A stretch of DNA of 64,000 nt from positions 110,001 through 174,000 of the forward strand of contig JAODUP010000351.1 of NCBI GenBank assembly GCA_025642065.1. Reading direction: 5' to 3'. A model generated the notes under the pieces. It made no database searches. It was not told the DNA's origin and saw only the letters and a program-made list of their open reading frames with translations. Origin of the DNA: Paralvinella palmiformis. Taxonomy: Eukaryota > Annelida > Polychaeta > Terebellida > Alvinellidae. A program made the position numbers and the translations under genes. Positions 38,113 through 50,819 of this stretch are shown here, piece by piece. Every line of letters begins with the position of its first letter. Positions within the stretch are counted from its first letter, which is position 1.

Positions 38113-38520
38113 TAAACCAGCTGGCGTAAAAAGTCATTTCTCGGTGGCCAAGAAATCAATTATCGTCCAAGAAGCAACAGTCAAGGAAGACGATTACTAG
38201 TCAGCCATCTTGTATCATCAAGACTAGAGAGACAAATTGATGGATAATTCTAGACAACTTATCATCTACTTTGATCTTAGACGATGGTTCTAATTTGACT
38301 TCTAACTGGGTTGGATCAAATGGTTCTTTAAATGATGGGGTTGTGTTTTTACATCAATATTGGCTAAGATTGTGGATGAAGTTGACTTCAGAGAGATTTT
38401 AATTGTATTCTCGTACTAGCTACCAATTGTATGACGTCATATAGCTCGGCCTCGTTCTCACCCTTTATAGACCCATAGACGTCTAATTACCGGGTTGATA
38501 TACATAGCTCAGCTTAAAAC

Positions 38521-38522
<2 letters not shown>
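38113..38522. other. Unique sequence
   Basis: No gene recognised. Confidence 0.4.
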
Positions 38523-38590
<68 letters not shown>

Positions 38591-38717
38591 TGTGTGTGTG
38601 TGTGCGTGTGCGTGCGTGCGTGTGTAAACTAGTTAACTAACATGTCTTCACGCATACTTCTATACATACATCTATACACATACATCTATACGCATACATC
38701 TATGCACATACATCTAT

Positions 38718-38762
<45 letters not shown>
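38523..38762. repeat. TA, TG/CG, CATA and GATA microsatellites
   Basis: (TA)n to 38587, TG and TGCG to about 38625, a 12-bp-type CATACATCTATA repeat at 38650-38720, then (GATA)n to 38762. Confidence 0.95.
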
Positions 38763-39403
38763 GAGAAGGGGGGAGAGATAAGCTTAATAACTAATGAAAA
38801 CAATAAAAGCAATATTATTAATTAATATCTATTATTTTTTCGACTGATATAATGCACAATAACAATAACTATGTCATATTACATTACTGTAAAGACTATG
38901 ACCTTGACCTAATAACAATCAATGTCTGTATGCTTTTAAAGGTTGTAACAACCTCTTGCTGCTTTTGGTAAAACTCTCTCTCTCCCTCTCTCTCTCTCTC
39001 ACACATATGTCTCATCAAAGACATATTCTCACGTTTCTATATCATCATCTCACGATATGAGCAGTCAACGAGTAAGGAGATGACAAAAGAATTATGCCTT
39101 GTTATATTTTTGTCATTTTAGCCAATCAACACGTAATAAACAACAACAACGACAACGACAGCAATAACAACAATAAGAACAATAACAACAATAAAAAAAC
39201 AATAAACAGGAAGCTGACAGCAAAAGACGTCAGTTTTAGTTATTTCTTTTCAACTTCAATCGTTTGTAAAGTGCTAATGAAATTAATTATTGTTCATTAC
39301 TCAAAATAAATAAAAATAATAAACATTAACTTAAATGAGTGACGCTTCAAAATAATGAGATTTAAATGGTTTGAAAATAATACCCGCCACGGCTCTAATA
39401 AAG
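38763..39403. other. AT-rich sequence with CT and CAA tracts
   Basis: CT-rich 38973-39000 and CAA/AAT-rich 39136-39200. No gene recognised. Confidence 0.5.
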
Positions 39404-39437
<34 letters not shown>

Positions 39438-39690
39438 GTGTGTGTGCGTGTGTGTGCGTGTGTGTGTGTGTTTTAGCTGTGTATAATAAGGCACAGGCAC
39501 AGAGAATCTCGAACCGTGAATTCAAACTTTGGACGTTTCTTCAGGGGACTGACAGTGGTGACCTTTCTTGCTGAGACCTGTGTAATGTCTCACCATACAT
39601 ACAGACATACATACAGACATACGGGAAATATACATACATGTAGACATATATACAGGCAGACATACATACAGAAAGACATACGGAGAGACA
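39404..39690. repeat. TG/CG tract and ACATACAG repeat
   Basis: TG with CGCGCGCG at about 39404-39472 and (ACATACAG)n-like repeats at 39593-39685, with unique sequence between. Confidence 0.9.
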
Positions 39691-40161
39691 GAGAGACATC
39701 TTTTTGTAATGAATGATCCTCTAATAATTCCCCATCTGGCTGAAATCCTTACACAGCTAGCAATCAGTCGGCATATCCTGACCGCAACCACGTGATCTCT
39801 GGCTCTCTGCCAGACACATCACATGACCGAGATCGATATCTAAATGTTCAGGAACAGATCGATCATTGTATTCCATTTCTCTGCCACATAAATGTCGATC
39901 GATTGTGCGGACTTCGCTCGAGACGAACCTAATCACTGGCGCCACCAAGCGAATTGCGCGTGCCGTAAGTTGGATGAACCGGAAGTGTGCACTGGCGACT
40001 TCTGGTTTGATAGAAAATGATGAGTAATGAGGAATTATTTGATGCTGATCAGCGGAAACTTCTGGTCAAAAAACATCGATTACTTGACACTATAACATAA
40101 TATAATCCGCCATATTGTATTAATCTGGCTAGTTGCTTAGTAGATAGCTAATTAGACCTTG

Positions 40162-40208
<47 letters not shown>

Positions 40209-40277
40209 AAAGGTGGTCTCTCAAGACAACTGTGTCTAAAGATGATCAACTAATGGGAACTGTCATTATCAACTAGT
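39691..40277. other. Unique GC-richer DNA and a TA tract
   Basis: 39780-40020 is repeat-free and GC-richer without a recognisable gene. (TA)n at about 40168-40205. Confidence 0.4.
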
Positions 40278-40360
40278 GCTAACTGATTGGTGAAGATAGT
40301 CGATCATAAACTGGAAGTTTCTCAGTTCGAATCCACCGTCCAGCTACTATAAATTGACAC
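40278..40360 (+). mobile_element. tRNA-derived SINE remnant, family 2
   Basis: A-box-like TGATTGGTGAAGATAGTCG and B box CTCAGTTCGAATCCACC (40321-40337); the following CAGCTACTAT parallels the copy at 30876. Confidence 0.5.
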
Positions 40361-41696
40361 TTGTTCTATATGAATATACACACTGGTGATTTGAATATGA
40401 TGTCAGAGTGTTTGGGTACAGTAGGCAATTAATAACACAACACAAGCACGTGGTTATCATGACAGGTGAGACGAAATGTAAACATAACTATATCACGTGT
40501 TAATTCTAAAGTTTGTGAACTAATAAGTATTTACGTTTGAAATATATTTGTTAACTTGAGAAAGTAGTGAAATTTGTGGACATTTTTCACCTTGATGACA
40601 GAAATATACGAATTGTGGAAGTTATAAACACTCTAATCACTTCTGTGTTTACTGTAAACTTATCTGGATTTCAAATCCGGAAACCTTGAACAGGCAGATG
40701 TTTGTTCCCAAATAATTTGCATTTGTTGTCTGTTTACAGAAATTTGGCTATTGCTAGCAGTTAGTCCGTGTGTGAAGAATTTTGTAACATTCGTAAATAA
40801 TACCAAAGATTCCGAGCATTTCTGTAGAAATAATGGCGAATACTCATGCTCACACAATTAAACTATAATACCTAATTCATGAGGAGATCTAATCAACATC
40901 TTATAATTATGGGGGTATGGGTTTCTCTTTAATGACATGACATTATAGATAGCAGAATACTACTGGCGCTAAAACATAAAATTATCAGAGGATTAGAGTT
41001 TTATTTCCTTATGAGAAAAAGATTATTATAATACACAGTTAATGTTTATCTAGTGAGATAGTTGAACAACTTGTTGGTGTGTAATGAATATAAACACATA
41101 AAATGTCAAGTGTTCTGTGATTATTATTATAATTATATTAACAGCAACAAACTACAAGGTCAGTACCACGTGGAGTGGTGTTTGTAAACAATGATACATT
41201 GATGACTCATGGATGTGATAACGGTAGGAAACCTTTGATGATTGAGGATGTCTGTCACCAAAGGTGAGAGAGTTTGACCCAGCAAAGGTCATATGGATTT
41301 AGAACAGTACGGTAGACAGGAGTTCGGCTTCTGGATCTACACATTATAGAGTCCGAACTGAAGGTGATATCAACCAATCAGCTGTCATAACAGATATAAT
41401 ATGTCCAACCTTAATACATCTTTAAAAATGTCATTCAGATGAAGTACATCTATGAATAACATCAAAAGACTGATAACAAGCATTTTATAGGAAGTAGTAC
41501 TAAGCGTTATAGGAGATAGCGGTAAATAAGATTTATCTCCTCTAACTTTACGATCTTTGACATCAATTTAAATATGTTACGTGATAAAAGAGATTTCTTT
41601 TTTGATGATGAGTTTGTGCTAATTGTTTAATTTAGCTGATCCTGAATTGAGATTAATGGATTAGATTAGATAAGATTAGATTAATATATATATTAG

Positions 41697-41755
<59 letters not shown>

Positions 41756-42066
41756 AAATAATCTAATTTACTGGCTGATCATCAGTATGGTTTCCTCGAA
41801 TGCTAAATTATCAGCCAGGAATAAGAAAAGTCCTGTTTTCTGACATCAACGTACACAAGGATCATGTAACTTTCTCCATCCAGATCGAATCAGGTTACAG
41901 ATGGTCTTGATTAGCCATCTCAGTGTCGTTATCTGGATCCTGGCTCAACCTACTAACTGACAACATGGTCGAGTTATTTACATAATTCTCACAGTTCAGT
42001 AGACATTTCTTGTTACAAGAGAACAAAATAATCCTCATATGGAATTTCACAATATAATTTTCTTCG
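40361..42066. other. AT-rich unique sequence with a TA tract
   Basis: (TA)n at about 41699-41753, preceded by TAGATTAGATTA words. No gene recognised. Confidence 0.5.
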
Positions 42067-42195
42067 GCCATTTTGAACTAGATATATTAATATGTGGATG
42101 ATCCTGTTAATATTTTGACAACATTTTTTAATTTATGTCAACATTACTGAATATTAGTTCTGAAAACATTAATTGAAACTGAACTATTCCTTTAA
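42067..42195 (+). mobile_element. MITE-like element, copy 3 (right end only)
   Basis: GCCATTTTGAACT, AATATGTGGATGATC and ATTTTGACA follow in the order seen at the right end of copies 1 and 2, ending in TGAACTATTCCTTTAA at 42180-42195. The rest of the element is absent. The 27-bp array begins directly after it. Confidence 0.6.
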
Positions 42196-42204
42196 ATTGT
42201 TGGG

Positions 42205-42740
42205 GGGTAGCATTAGAATGTTTGACCTGTTGTATAACATTAGGATGTTTGATTTATTGTATAACATTAAGATGTTTGACCAGTTGTATAACATTAGGAG
42301 TATGACTTATTGTATAACATTAGGATGTTGATCTATTGTATAACATTAAGATGTTTGACCTGTTGTATAACATTAGGAGTATGACGTATTGTATAACATT
42401 AGGATGTTGATCTATTGTATAACATTAAGATGTTTGACCTGTTGTATAACTTTAGGATGTTTGATTTATTGTATAACATTAGGATGTTGATCTATTGTAT
42501 ACCATTAAGATGTTTGACCTGTTGTATAACATTAGGATATTTGACCTCATGTATAACATTAGGATGTTTGACTTAATGTATAACATTGGGATGCTTGACC
42601 TGTTGTATAACATTAAGATGTTTGACCTATTGTGTAACATTATGATATTGGACATGTTGTATGACATAAGGATGTTTGTCTTGTTGTATAACATTAGGAT
42701 GTTTGATATGTTGTAACACATTAGGATGTTTGACATGTTG
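42205..42740. repeat. 27-bp minisatellite with length variants
   Basis: Unit ATTAGGATGTTTGACCTGTT followed by GTATAAC, about 20 copies. Many copies have small deletions (GGATGTTGATC, GGAGTATGAC), so frames shift along the array. ATTAGGAGTATGAC, ATTAGGATGTTGATC and ATTAAGATGTTTGACC form a multi-unit pattern that occurs at least twice (about 42290-42370 and 42370-42440). Confidence 0.95.
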
Positions 42741-43738
42741 TTGAATAAGATGACATCTTTTAAAGATAAGAATGATGGTTATTTAAAGTGTCATCAACCT
42801 GTCAAAATAACGTTGATCATTCTCAAGAACTTCTTCTCAAATTCTAAAACTGAGAAGAGAACATCCGACAACAAAACATCAACACGGCCTTGACCTTAAC
42901 GTGGATATACTAAAATGTATCATAACATTTCGTTTACAATCATACTGTTATGTGTACCGTTGTATATAGCTCTATATATGGCTAAATGACGTCAGAAATA
43001 TAGATAATGATACAGTAAGATTGTGTGATGTAAAACATGAAGTCATTTCACTTTTGTTTCAATAGAAGGTTGTATCTTGTTACTAACACAATGGAAGATG
43101 TGAACAATATTTACATCAGATTAGATAGAGTGAATCAACCATTAAACTGCTGGTACTCTTAGAACGTTTACAGACACGACACGTTCATTAGACTAACAAC
43201 AACAACAACAACTATAATTATATTGTTAATGTGTTGTTGTTGTTGTTGTTTATTGCCAAAGTAGACCAAAGTAAGGTATTTTGGAGGATGTGATGTACAT
43301 ATAAAACGTTGAAAACTTAATAACAATAAATGCTACTTGAACGATTGATGTTTCTTTGTATACTATCGATCAGAGGTCATATAATCTAAGATGTTTGATC
43401 AATAATTATCGCTTATTAGATAGATATACGAAACTGAGAAGATCTATAGTATAATAAGACATTATTATTGTAATTGGTACTTTGTTACAGTATTAATAAT
43501 ATGGTTGATGTGATAGAAAGACAATATAAATATTAATAATACAATCTAGGTACCAGTAACGTGATGATAAATAACACCATCTTGTTACCATAACAACAAT
43601 ACCGGTTAGGGATAAATATTACTAATAACGCAATCAACAAAACTCTTAATACACTAATGTACTAGGCTTATGACGTCATACCAGTATCACGTGGTGTGTG
43701 TGTGTGTGTGCTGTCATTATGAGGCTAGTATCTCTGAT
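42741..43738. other. AT-rich sequence with an inverted AAC/GTT microsatellite
   Basis: (AAC)n at about 43195-43211 and (GTT)n at about 43233-43249 face each other across a roughly 20-base spacer. A short (TG)n lies near 43694. No gene recognised. Confidence 0.6.
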
Positions 43739-43791
<53 letters not shown>

Positions 43792-43806
43792 TAGACAGAC
43801 AGACAG
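43739..43806. repeat. (CAGA)n microsatellite
   Basis: About 17 copies with one CAGATAGA interruption. Confidence 0.97.
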
Positions 43807-44345
<539 letters not shown>

Positions 44346-44634
44346 CGTTTTTCTTGTGTTTGTGTTTTCCATTAAATATTAATTATTTATATAATGATCT
44401 ACAATTATTAATAAGTCAACATAAACATCTCTACTGGCTCCAGACAAACGCTCATCAAATCGAGAATGTCAAAGGTTAAATACATTCGATAATCATATAA
44501 CAATCTTCACTTCAAAGTAACTCGATGATAACCTTGTGTCATCGGATATGAGTCTGCTCGTTATAGATACCTAGTTGGTTATTGATTGATCCACCACAAT
44601 CACATGATGCGAACTGACTACTAACAACAAGGTA
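44346..44634. other. Unique sequence
   Basis: Nothing recognised. Confidence 0.4.
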
Positions 44635-44725
44635 TTAGATCTCTGGAGTATGTGGTCTCAGCTATTAGATATCTGGAGTCTGTGGCCTCTGGTGTTAGAT
44701 CTCTGGAGTATGTGGCCTCAGGTGT
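44635..44725. repeat. 30-bp tandem triplication
   Basis: Three copies of TTAGATCTCTGGAGTATGTG plus ten bases, starting at 44635, 44665 and 44695. Confidence 0.95.
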
Positions 44726-45359
44726 ACCCTTACTTAAATAGACGTGTTCCGGTTTAATCAGCGATACACGCCTCGTTGACGTTAAGTATCTGTCTAAGGC
44801 TCCAGCTGGTGAGACAGAATATCTCAAAGAAGCCAACTAATACTGAACATCATCTTAGTTTAAGTAATTCTCACCAGTTCTCTAAGGAGGATGATAGTGT
44901 ATGTGTACTGTATCTAGTCACTCAACGAACATCATCTGGATATATCAACATATTATCAGTTAGCATCAATCATCAACAACTCGGACTTTATGCTTAGTGG
45001 TATATTTTAATGGTTTGTCTAGTATTTTGTGCGTGTATGTGTGTGTGCGCGCGTATGTGCTTGTGTGTGCGCGTACGTGTGTGTATGTGTGTGTGTGTAT
45101 GTGTGTGTTAGTGAAGTTTCCAATAAATCATACACAACGTCCAACTTTAGATTCAGGTTTCTCTATTTATCATAATACACTTAGCTCATTTACACTCTAC
45201 ATCTAAAGTCATGCTAACTAATAGATCGTTCACTTAAAACCAATTTTATGGGGGAAATCTAAACATTATGGTGTCATCATTAACCTAATAAAGACATATC
45301 TCCGTTGATAACTTTCAGCAAGTACTGACCATCTTAGGAAAGTTAAATTAGGTCTGAAG
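44726..45359. other. Unique sequence with a TG/CG tract
   Basis: TG with GCGCGC interruptions at about 45028-45110. No gene recognised. Confidence 0.5.
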
Positions 45360-45870
45360 TGTATTAGACATCGGGCCAGCGAGCAATCTCTCTTATAGAT
45401 TAGAGAAGTGTGATCGTCTGCCACGCTAATCACGACAGCGTTATCTACTACAATCCGCCATAACGTGACCTGAAGCGAGACAATTCACGTCTACATCTTC
45501 CAATCAGCGCCAACTCCACCTTAATCACCACCATCATGGCACGTTCGTCGTTCTTCATTTCTTCATGTGTTCAGCGGCCAAAATAATCGCGTTAAATGTG
45601 CCTCAATTTTGACCAGCCGTGTATAAGGTGAGCGCGCATGCGCACATTGCTCTGGCCCGCTGAAGACATTTAGTAAATCCATTTGGCTTGTGGGAGCTGA
45701 GTAAATGTGACTGTGTGTTGTTATGGGCTGTTACGACAGCCCAGTACGACGCTGTGGCAGCCAATTTATCAGGGAGATTATCCGCTTCACAACAGATTTG
45801 TCAATTTAGTTCGTTGACGTGTTACTCTGGCTAACATAAGCTGTCACCTTCTGGCTGTATTACCGAAGAG
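45360..45870. promoter_or_regulatory. Candidate regulatory block with an NRF1-type palindrome
   Basis: Repeat-free, GC-richer stretch with GCGCATGCGC at 45634-45643, the NRF1 consensus palindrome, and a GGCTGTTACGACAGCCC hairpin near 45727-45743. No coding frame recognised. Role is inference. Confidence 0.3.
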
Positions 45871-46148
45871 TCTAACAATCTCTCTCTGTATGTGTTTGTG
45901 TGTGCGTGTGTGCGTATGTGTGTGTGTGTGTGTGTGTAGGTGACATTACTGTTAGTACTATTGAGTTATAAAATGAATGATCGGGAGAGGGAAGAGAGAA
46001 AGGGGGGGGGGTACGTGCTAGATTATATAGAAAGGGGGGGCGATATGCATTTGGAGTGTGAGGAGATAAACTGGAGAAAGGGACAGAGGGGGGTGTATCC
46101 CTACACGTGGAGAGAGGTTAAGGGAGAGAAGGAATTGGATAAGGAGAG
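45871..46148. repeat. TG tract and G-rich unique sequence
   Basis: TG repeat at about 45890-45940 and G runs of eight and seven near 46003-46040. A 70-codon frame (45940-46152) is purine-driven and not recognised. Confidence 0.5.
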
Positions 46149-46841
46149 TTAAAGGAAGAGTTCACCTTCATATAATATTACTTAAATGTGTAATGCTCAT
46201 AGTAGCAAACAAATATTCCACAATAATAATCACGAACTATACCTGAAATCATGGATATTAGGAAATAATCCAAATTACTGGAGGGCAGCCATTACGTCTG
46301 CACCGGATGCCAGATTCGAAGGCAGGAAGGAGGAAAGTCAAATGCTCTGACTTTATCTGACCCAGTAATCCATTGGTACACATACTTCACATAGACACCA
46401 GTTAGTGTTCCCGGTTTTCCTCGCGCGTTCTTCGATGATTCCGCTTGCTTCATAACAATCAGAATCATCTTCTTGTAATGTTCCTTCTGGCTCAAACTGA
46501 TATGGCTGAATGTCAGTCATGATGTAAATTTAGCGAGATTACTAAGTTTTGTTCTGGAATTATTCTTCACTAACGCTTGTTTACATGTTTTTAAATGGGT
46601 TATACAGACTTCCGGTTAAATTGCTTGTTCCAAGTGACGTCAATATTCAGGAGCTTCCTGTCTGTGTCCAGCTTCAAAATGGCGGCGCGCACATGTCGAT
46701 TAATAGTCGATTAATCATCACTTGGTACTGAATTACTTAATATGTGTTTGATCGTTTCACATTTTGACCTCATTTATTATATTTGTGAACATAGCTGTAT
46801 TATTCGTGAAAATTTGAAATGAAGGTGAACTGTTCCTTTAA
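46149..46841 (+). mobile_element. MITE-like element, complete copy 2 with terminal inverted repeats
   Basis: The ends are 23-base inverted repeats: TTAAAGGAAGAGTTCACC plus TTCAT at 46149-46171 and its complement at 46819-46841, with one mismatch. No transposase frame is present in 693 bases, so it would need a transposase supplied in trans. TTAA at both outer ends suggests a TTAA target duplication as in piggyBac or Kolobok elements (inference). It carries a CRE-type TGACGTCA near 46635 and AAAATGGCGGCGCG near 46676. Copies 1 and 3 share its right part. Confidence 0.75.
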
Positions 46842-47268
46842 GAAAAACATGGGAAATGGTATGCAGAGAGGGGGAGTGGGGGGGGGGGCGAAATAAAAGT
46901 CATAAGGTATAGGGAGATTGTTTAGTTGTTTACATCTTAATACTGTCTTCCTTTATCCATAATTTACCATCAGTACAATAAAACTTGTTATATACGTCAT
47001 ATCTGTAAATAAGTTATCTTTCTACTGATAGTGTATCAACTGTGACTTATGTCAATGAAACATAATCTCAAAATATAATTTGAACTTATACTTAAACAAA
47101 ATAAAATTATCGATTAAAAATTAATAAAATACATTTTAATAAACAACTTTACAGCATTATTATCGTTAGTATATTGTATAAATGGAGCAGATTCGAACTT
47201 TTTATATTTTACGTTTACAGTTTACAATTATGGATATTTAAGATAAGGCATGTCCCCTCCTCTCCACC

Positions 47269-47270
<2 letters not shown>
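46842..47270. other. Unique AT-rich sequence with a G run
   Basis: GAGTGGGGGGGGGGG near 46874-46888. No gene recognised. Confidence 0.5.

Positions 47271-47347
<77 letters not shown>
47271..47347. repeat. (TA)n microsatellite
   Basis: About 38 uninterrupted TA units, the longest pure TA tract here. Confidence 0.98.
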
Positions 47348-47349
<2 letters not shown>

Positions 47350-48040
47350 ATGCATCATATTAGGTGTATCCTTTCACAGTACAAAGACAATACATATTTG
47401 ACAGACACATGTCATGCTGGTTCTCGTCATTTGCCACTTTCAGTCACAACAACCGACACTCCATAACTCTACCCAACTGAAACTATAAAGGGATATAGAT
47501 ATAAGGATGACATCAGTAATATTACTCTACATCACATACACGTAGAACATTATTTCCATCATAAATGGAATAGACGTTAGTCTTACAGATCGTTGTAGTT
47601 GTCTCATTAGACTCATACACAGATAGAATAATCTCCATGTCTTCAAACTAATTATATCTTTAGGTTTACAAATTATAAAATATATTTCATCGATATATTC
47701 ATATTAATTATCTTATCACACAGTATCTATGTGAGCAGATGGTGAGATTTTTCAGACAGTATTTTCTATTAAGTCGATCACGTGATACGATGGCGAGACA
47801 AAGCAATCAGACTCTATTCAGGTAGAGTACAAGTCTACTTATACGGGTATAGACCAAAGGTAATTTATATAATATATACGAGATTAGGCATCGAATTATA
47901 TAATATATATTTTAATTAGCTTCATTGAATAATGTGTTGTCACAGGTAAGGTGCAAACATATTAACACTAATTACTATATTATTGTCATATACTATAAAA
48001 TAGGCTTAATTTATATTTTTGTTTTAATAAATATGCTCAT

Positions 48041-48116
<76 letters not shown>

Positions 48117-48619
48117 ATGATATATAGTTCTTTTAATTAAAAGGCGTAGACATTATGATTCAGCTGTCACATAATTTCCACGTTGATTTTATGTGTCCAG
48201 CTCCAAAATATTATTAAGAATGAGTCCACTAAAAGGGGATCTAGCATAGAACATCCGTCTATAAATAAGTTATTTATACAATATATTAGAACTTCTAAAA
48301 TCGTCATCATATTATTATTTGAAATAACTATTTAAGTTAATGAAATTTTGATGGACATTTATAAATAACTAGTTTAAAGAACGTTCAATTCTACATTTTT
48401 TCCTTTATTTATACGTAATCTACTTTACTTTACTTTACTTTACTTGACACATTAATGTTTTATGGATAATGAAATAAAAAAGATTTTATTTTTAAGGGAA
48501 GTCAACTTGTTTTATATACCTGGATTACGTACGAGAGATTCATCTCCGGGTCGTTAACGTCATCCAGGATCATGAACATTGTCATCAATTATCATTGGAT
48601 TCTCTTAAACGAGCCATAA
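47348..48619. other. AT-rich sequence with TG and TTTAC repeats
   Basis: (TG)n at about 48043-48112 and (TTTAC)n at about 48421-48444. No gene recognised. Confidence 0.6.
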
Positions 48620-49145
48620 ACTACACCGCACATACTTCCCAACCACATATCAGCCAAACACCACACACATACAAGCCAAACACCAGCAACGTACAAACCA
48701 CACACTAACCGCTTGCCAGCCACATACTAGCCACAAAATAACCACAGAGTAGCCAAGCACCAACTAAACACCAGTCACATTCCAGTCACATTCCAGCCAC
48801 ACTGTCACTCTAACCAGCCAAACAACAGTCACATTATAGTCTCACACCAATCACATACCAACCACACAGTCACTCTCACCAACCAAACAGCAGTCACATA
48901 ATAGTCACACACCAGTCACATAACAACCACACGGTCACTCTCACCAGCCAAACAGCAGTCGCATAATAGTCACACACCAGTCACATAAGAACCACACAGT
49001 CACTCTCACCAGCCAAACAGCAGTCACATAATAGTCACACACCAGTCACATAACAACCACACAGTCACTCTCACCAGCCAAACAGCAGTCACATAATAGT
49101 CACAAACCAGTCACATACCAGCCACACGGTCACTCTCACCAGTCA
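48620..49145. repeat. 65-bp minisatellite with a degenerate edge
   Basis: Diverged CACATACCAGCCAAACACC-type words (48620-48800) lead into a regular 65-base unit. ACNGTCACTCTCACC starts at 48866, 48931, 48996, 49061 and 49126; the first unit at 48802 is one base shorter. Each unit contains four related CAGTCACAT-type submonomers. Confidence 0.95.
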
Positions 49146-49689
49146 AACATCAATCAGTTTAGTGTTCTTATACAAAATTATTGAATACCAGATGTGATAA
49201 TCGATATCAAGAATGAAGATAAAACAATCGACAAAGGAATTGACCTCTACATATCACTCAGCCTTCCCTTCTCCTCTAACATCCAATCCCTTATGTCTCA
49301 TCTTCATTGATATCAAATATCCCGCTGTATCCTGAGTTTTGTCGATATTTGTCATAAAAACATCCGCCCAACTTATCGTATTAACTTCACCCGTCAAGAG
49401 CCAGTATCATAGGTCTGATTTACCCCCCCCACCCCCACCCCACCCCACACAGCCCTCTCGGCTCTGGTCTATTACTGACCGGGGGCTTAGGGACCAGCTG
49501 GTAGGAGATAAGACCCCGTATCCCTGTGACAAATGATGGTACACTAAATATTGTTAGTATCATTCTAGTCTCTGTCTGAAGACCAGAGGTGATAGGAAGA
49601 TGCCAATAAAATATTTATTGTCATAATTGATGTCTGGAAATAAGAATAAAATATTAATTTTCGTAGAGTCACTGTGTAATGGATTAGTA
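49146..49689. other. Unique sequence
   Basis: A poly-C/CCCCA stretch near 49422-49447. No gene recognised. Confidence 0.4.
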
Positions 49690-49790
49690 TGGCTAGGTCA
49701 GTCGTATAACTAGGTCAGTGGTTTAGCAAAATCAATAGTGTAGCTAGGTCAAACATACGATAGTGGTATACCCAGGTGTGGATATGACAT
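49690..49790. repeat. Left fragment of a degenerate GTAGCTAGGTCAGTG array
   Basis: Words such as AACTAGGTCAGTGGTTTAG and GTAGCTAGGTCA repeat at about 20-base spacing. The same words resume at 50820-50870 and 51560-51760 on the far side of the LINE fragment. Confidence 0.75.
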
Positions 49791-49799
49791 TAATATTGT

Positions 49800-50640
49800 T
49801 ATCCAAGAGAAAGATTTGCAAAAATGGAACATGATTTAAATATTGAAATACAAAAACTTTCACTTTGGCTTAAAGATAATAAACTTTTGCTAAATATTAA
49901 TAAAACATATACAATGAGATTTAACAATATTTCTAGTGTAAGAAACAGAATCAAACACAATTATAAAGATGAGACTCAAATAGACAATGTTAATCATAAA
50001 CAATTTCTGCGCGTGATAATAGATAAGAAAATTAATTAGAATGAACATAAAAAATATACATACAAAATAATATATAAGATTGTAGGCATTTTCTCGAAAG
50101 TCAACAAGAAAGTGAATAAAACAACTTTGATTAACATATATTACACCTTAATATACCCTTTTATTATCTCTTGTAATATAGTATATGTCTAAAATTAATA
50201 TATTACAGAAACAAATAATTCGTATAATAAATTATACTAAATTCAGAAGTCATACATACGTTTTATTTAAAGCACATCAAATTATGAACATCTATTAACT
50301 GAACAAATATGTAACTTATATATTAATATATAGACATAATAGGGATATGTTACCAAATATATTTAAAGATGTGTTCATGAAGAACACTCCTTAATATAAC
50401 TATAATATAAGACAACATCTAACTTACAAAATACCACATCGTAAAACCAATACTAGACAAAACACATTAACTTATATTGGTCTCAAATTGTGGAATATTA
50501 TTATCATGATCATGAAAAATCATTTTGAATGTTGTATATCTATGAATAAAGTTATTGCGGCAATGATTTTCTACCATTTAACGCTTCTTTAAATCAATTC
50601 TTGTTTTGTCGGCATGACGTTTATCAATAAGAAATTAAAA
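49800..50640 (+). pseudogene. Degenerate non-LTR retrotransposon, reverse transcriptase C-terminal part
   Basis: The translation from 49824 reads LSLWLKDNKLLLNINKT, then FLRVIIDKKIN, the conserved region downstream of the RT catalytic core in Jockey/CR1-like LINEs. A TAG at 50037 stands where a tryptophan is expected; the frame continues with LINIYYTLIYPFIISCNIV to about 50189. After a frameshift come LQKQIIRIINYTKF and, near the end, QNTLTYIGLKLWN, the usual last landmark of such ORF2 proteins (about 50460-50500). The palm catalytic motifs are absent, so this is a 5'-truncated, dead copy. Confidence 0.75.
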
Positions 50641-50819
50641 AAAAGATACTTCGTGTTTAAAACAGATAGTGTTTACTGTGGCGATAAGATCAGTGTAACT
50701 AACTAGCTTGCCACAGACATACATATTTAAGAGATGAGAATAAAGTGACCTTGCTCGTGAAGTATTACGAAATATGGTGCGCATCAAATCTAGTGAACTT
50801 ATTTCAAGCCAGAAATATA
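50641..50819. other. Unique sequence between LINE and array
   Basis: Probably the LINE 3' end and flank; boundary unclear. Confidence 0.3.
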
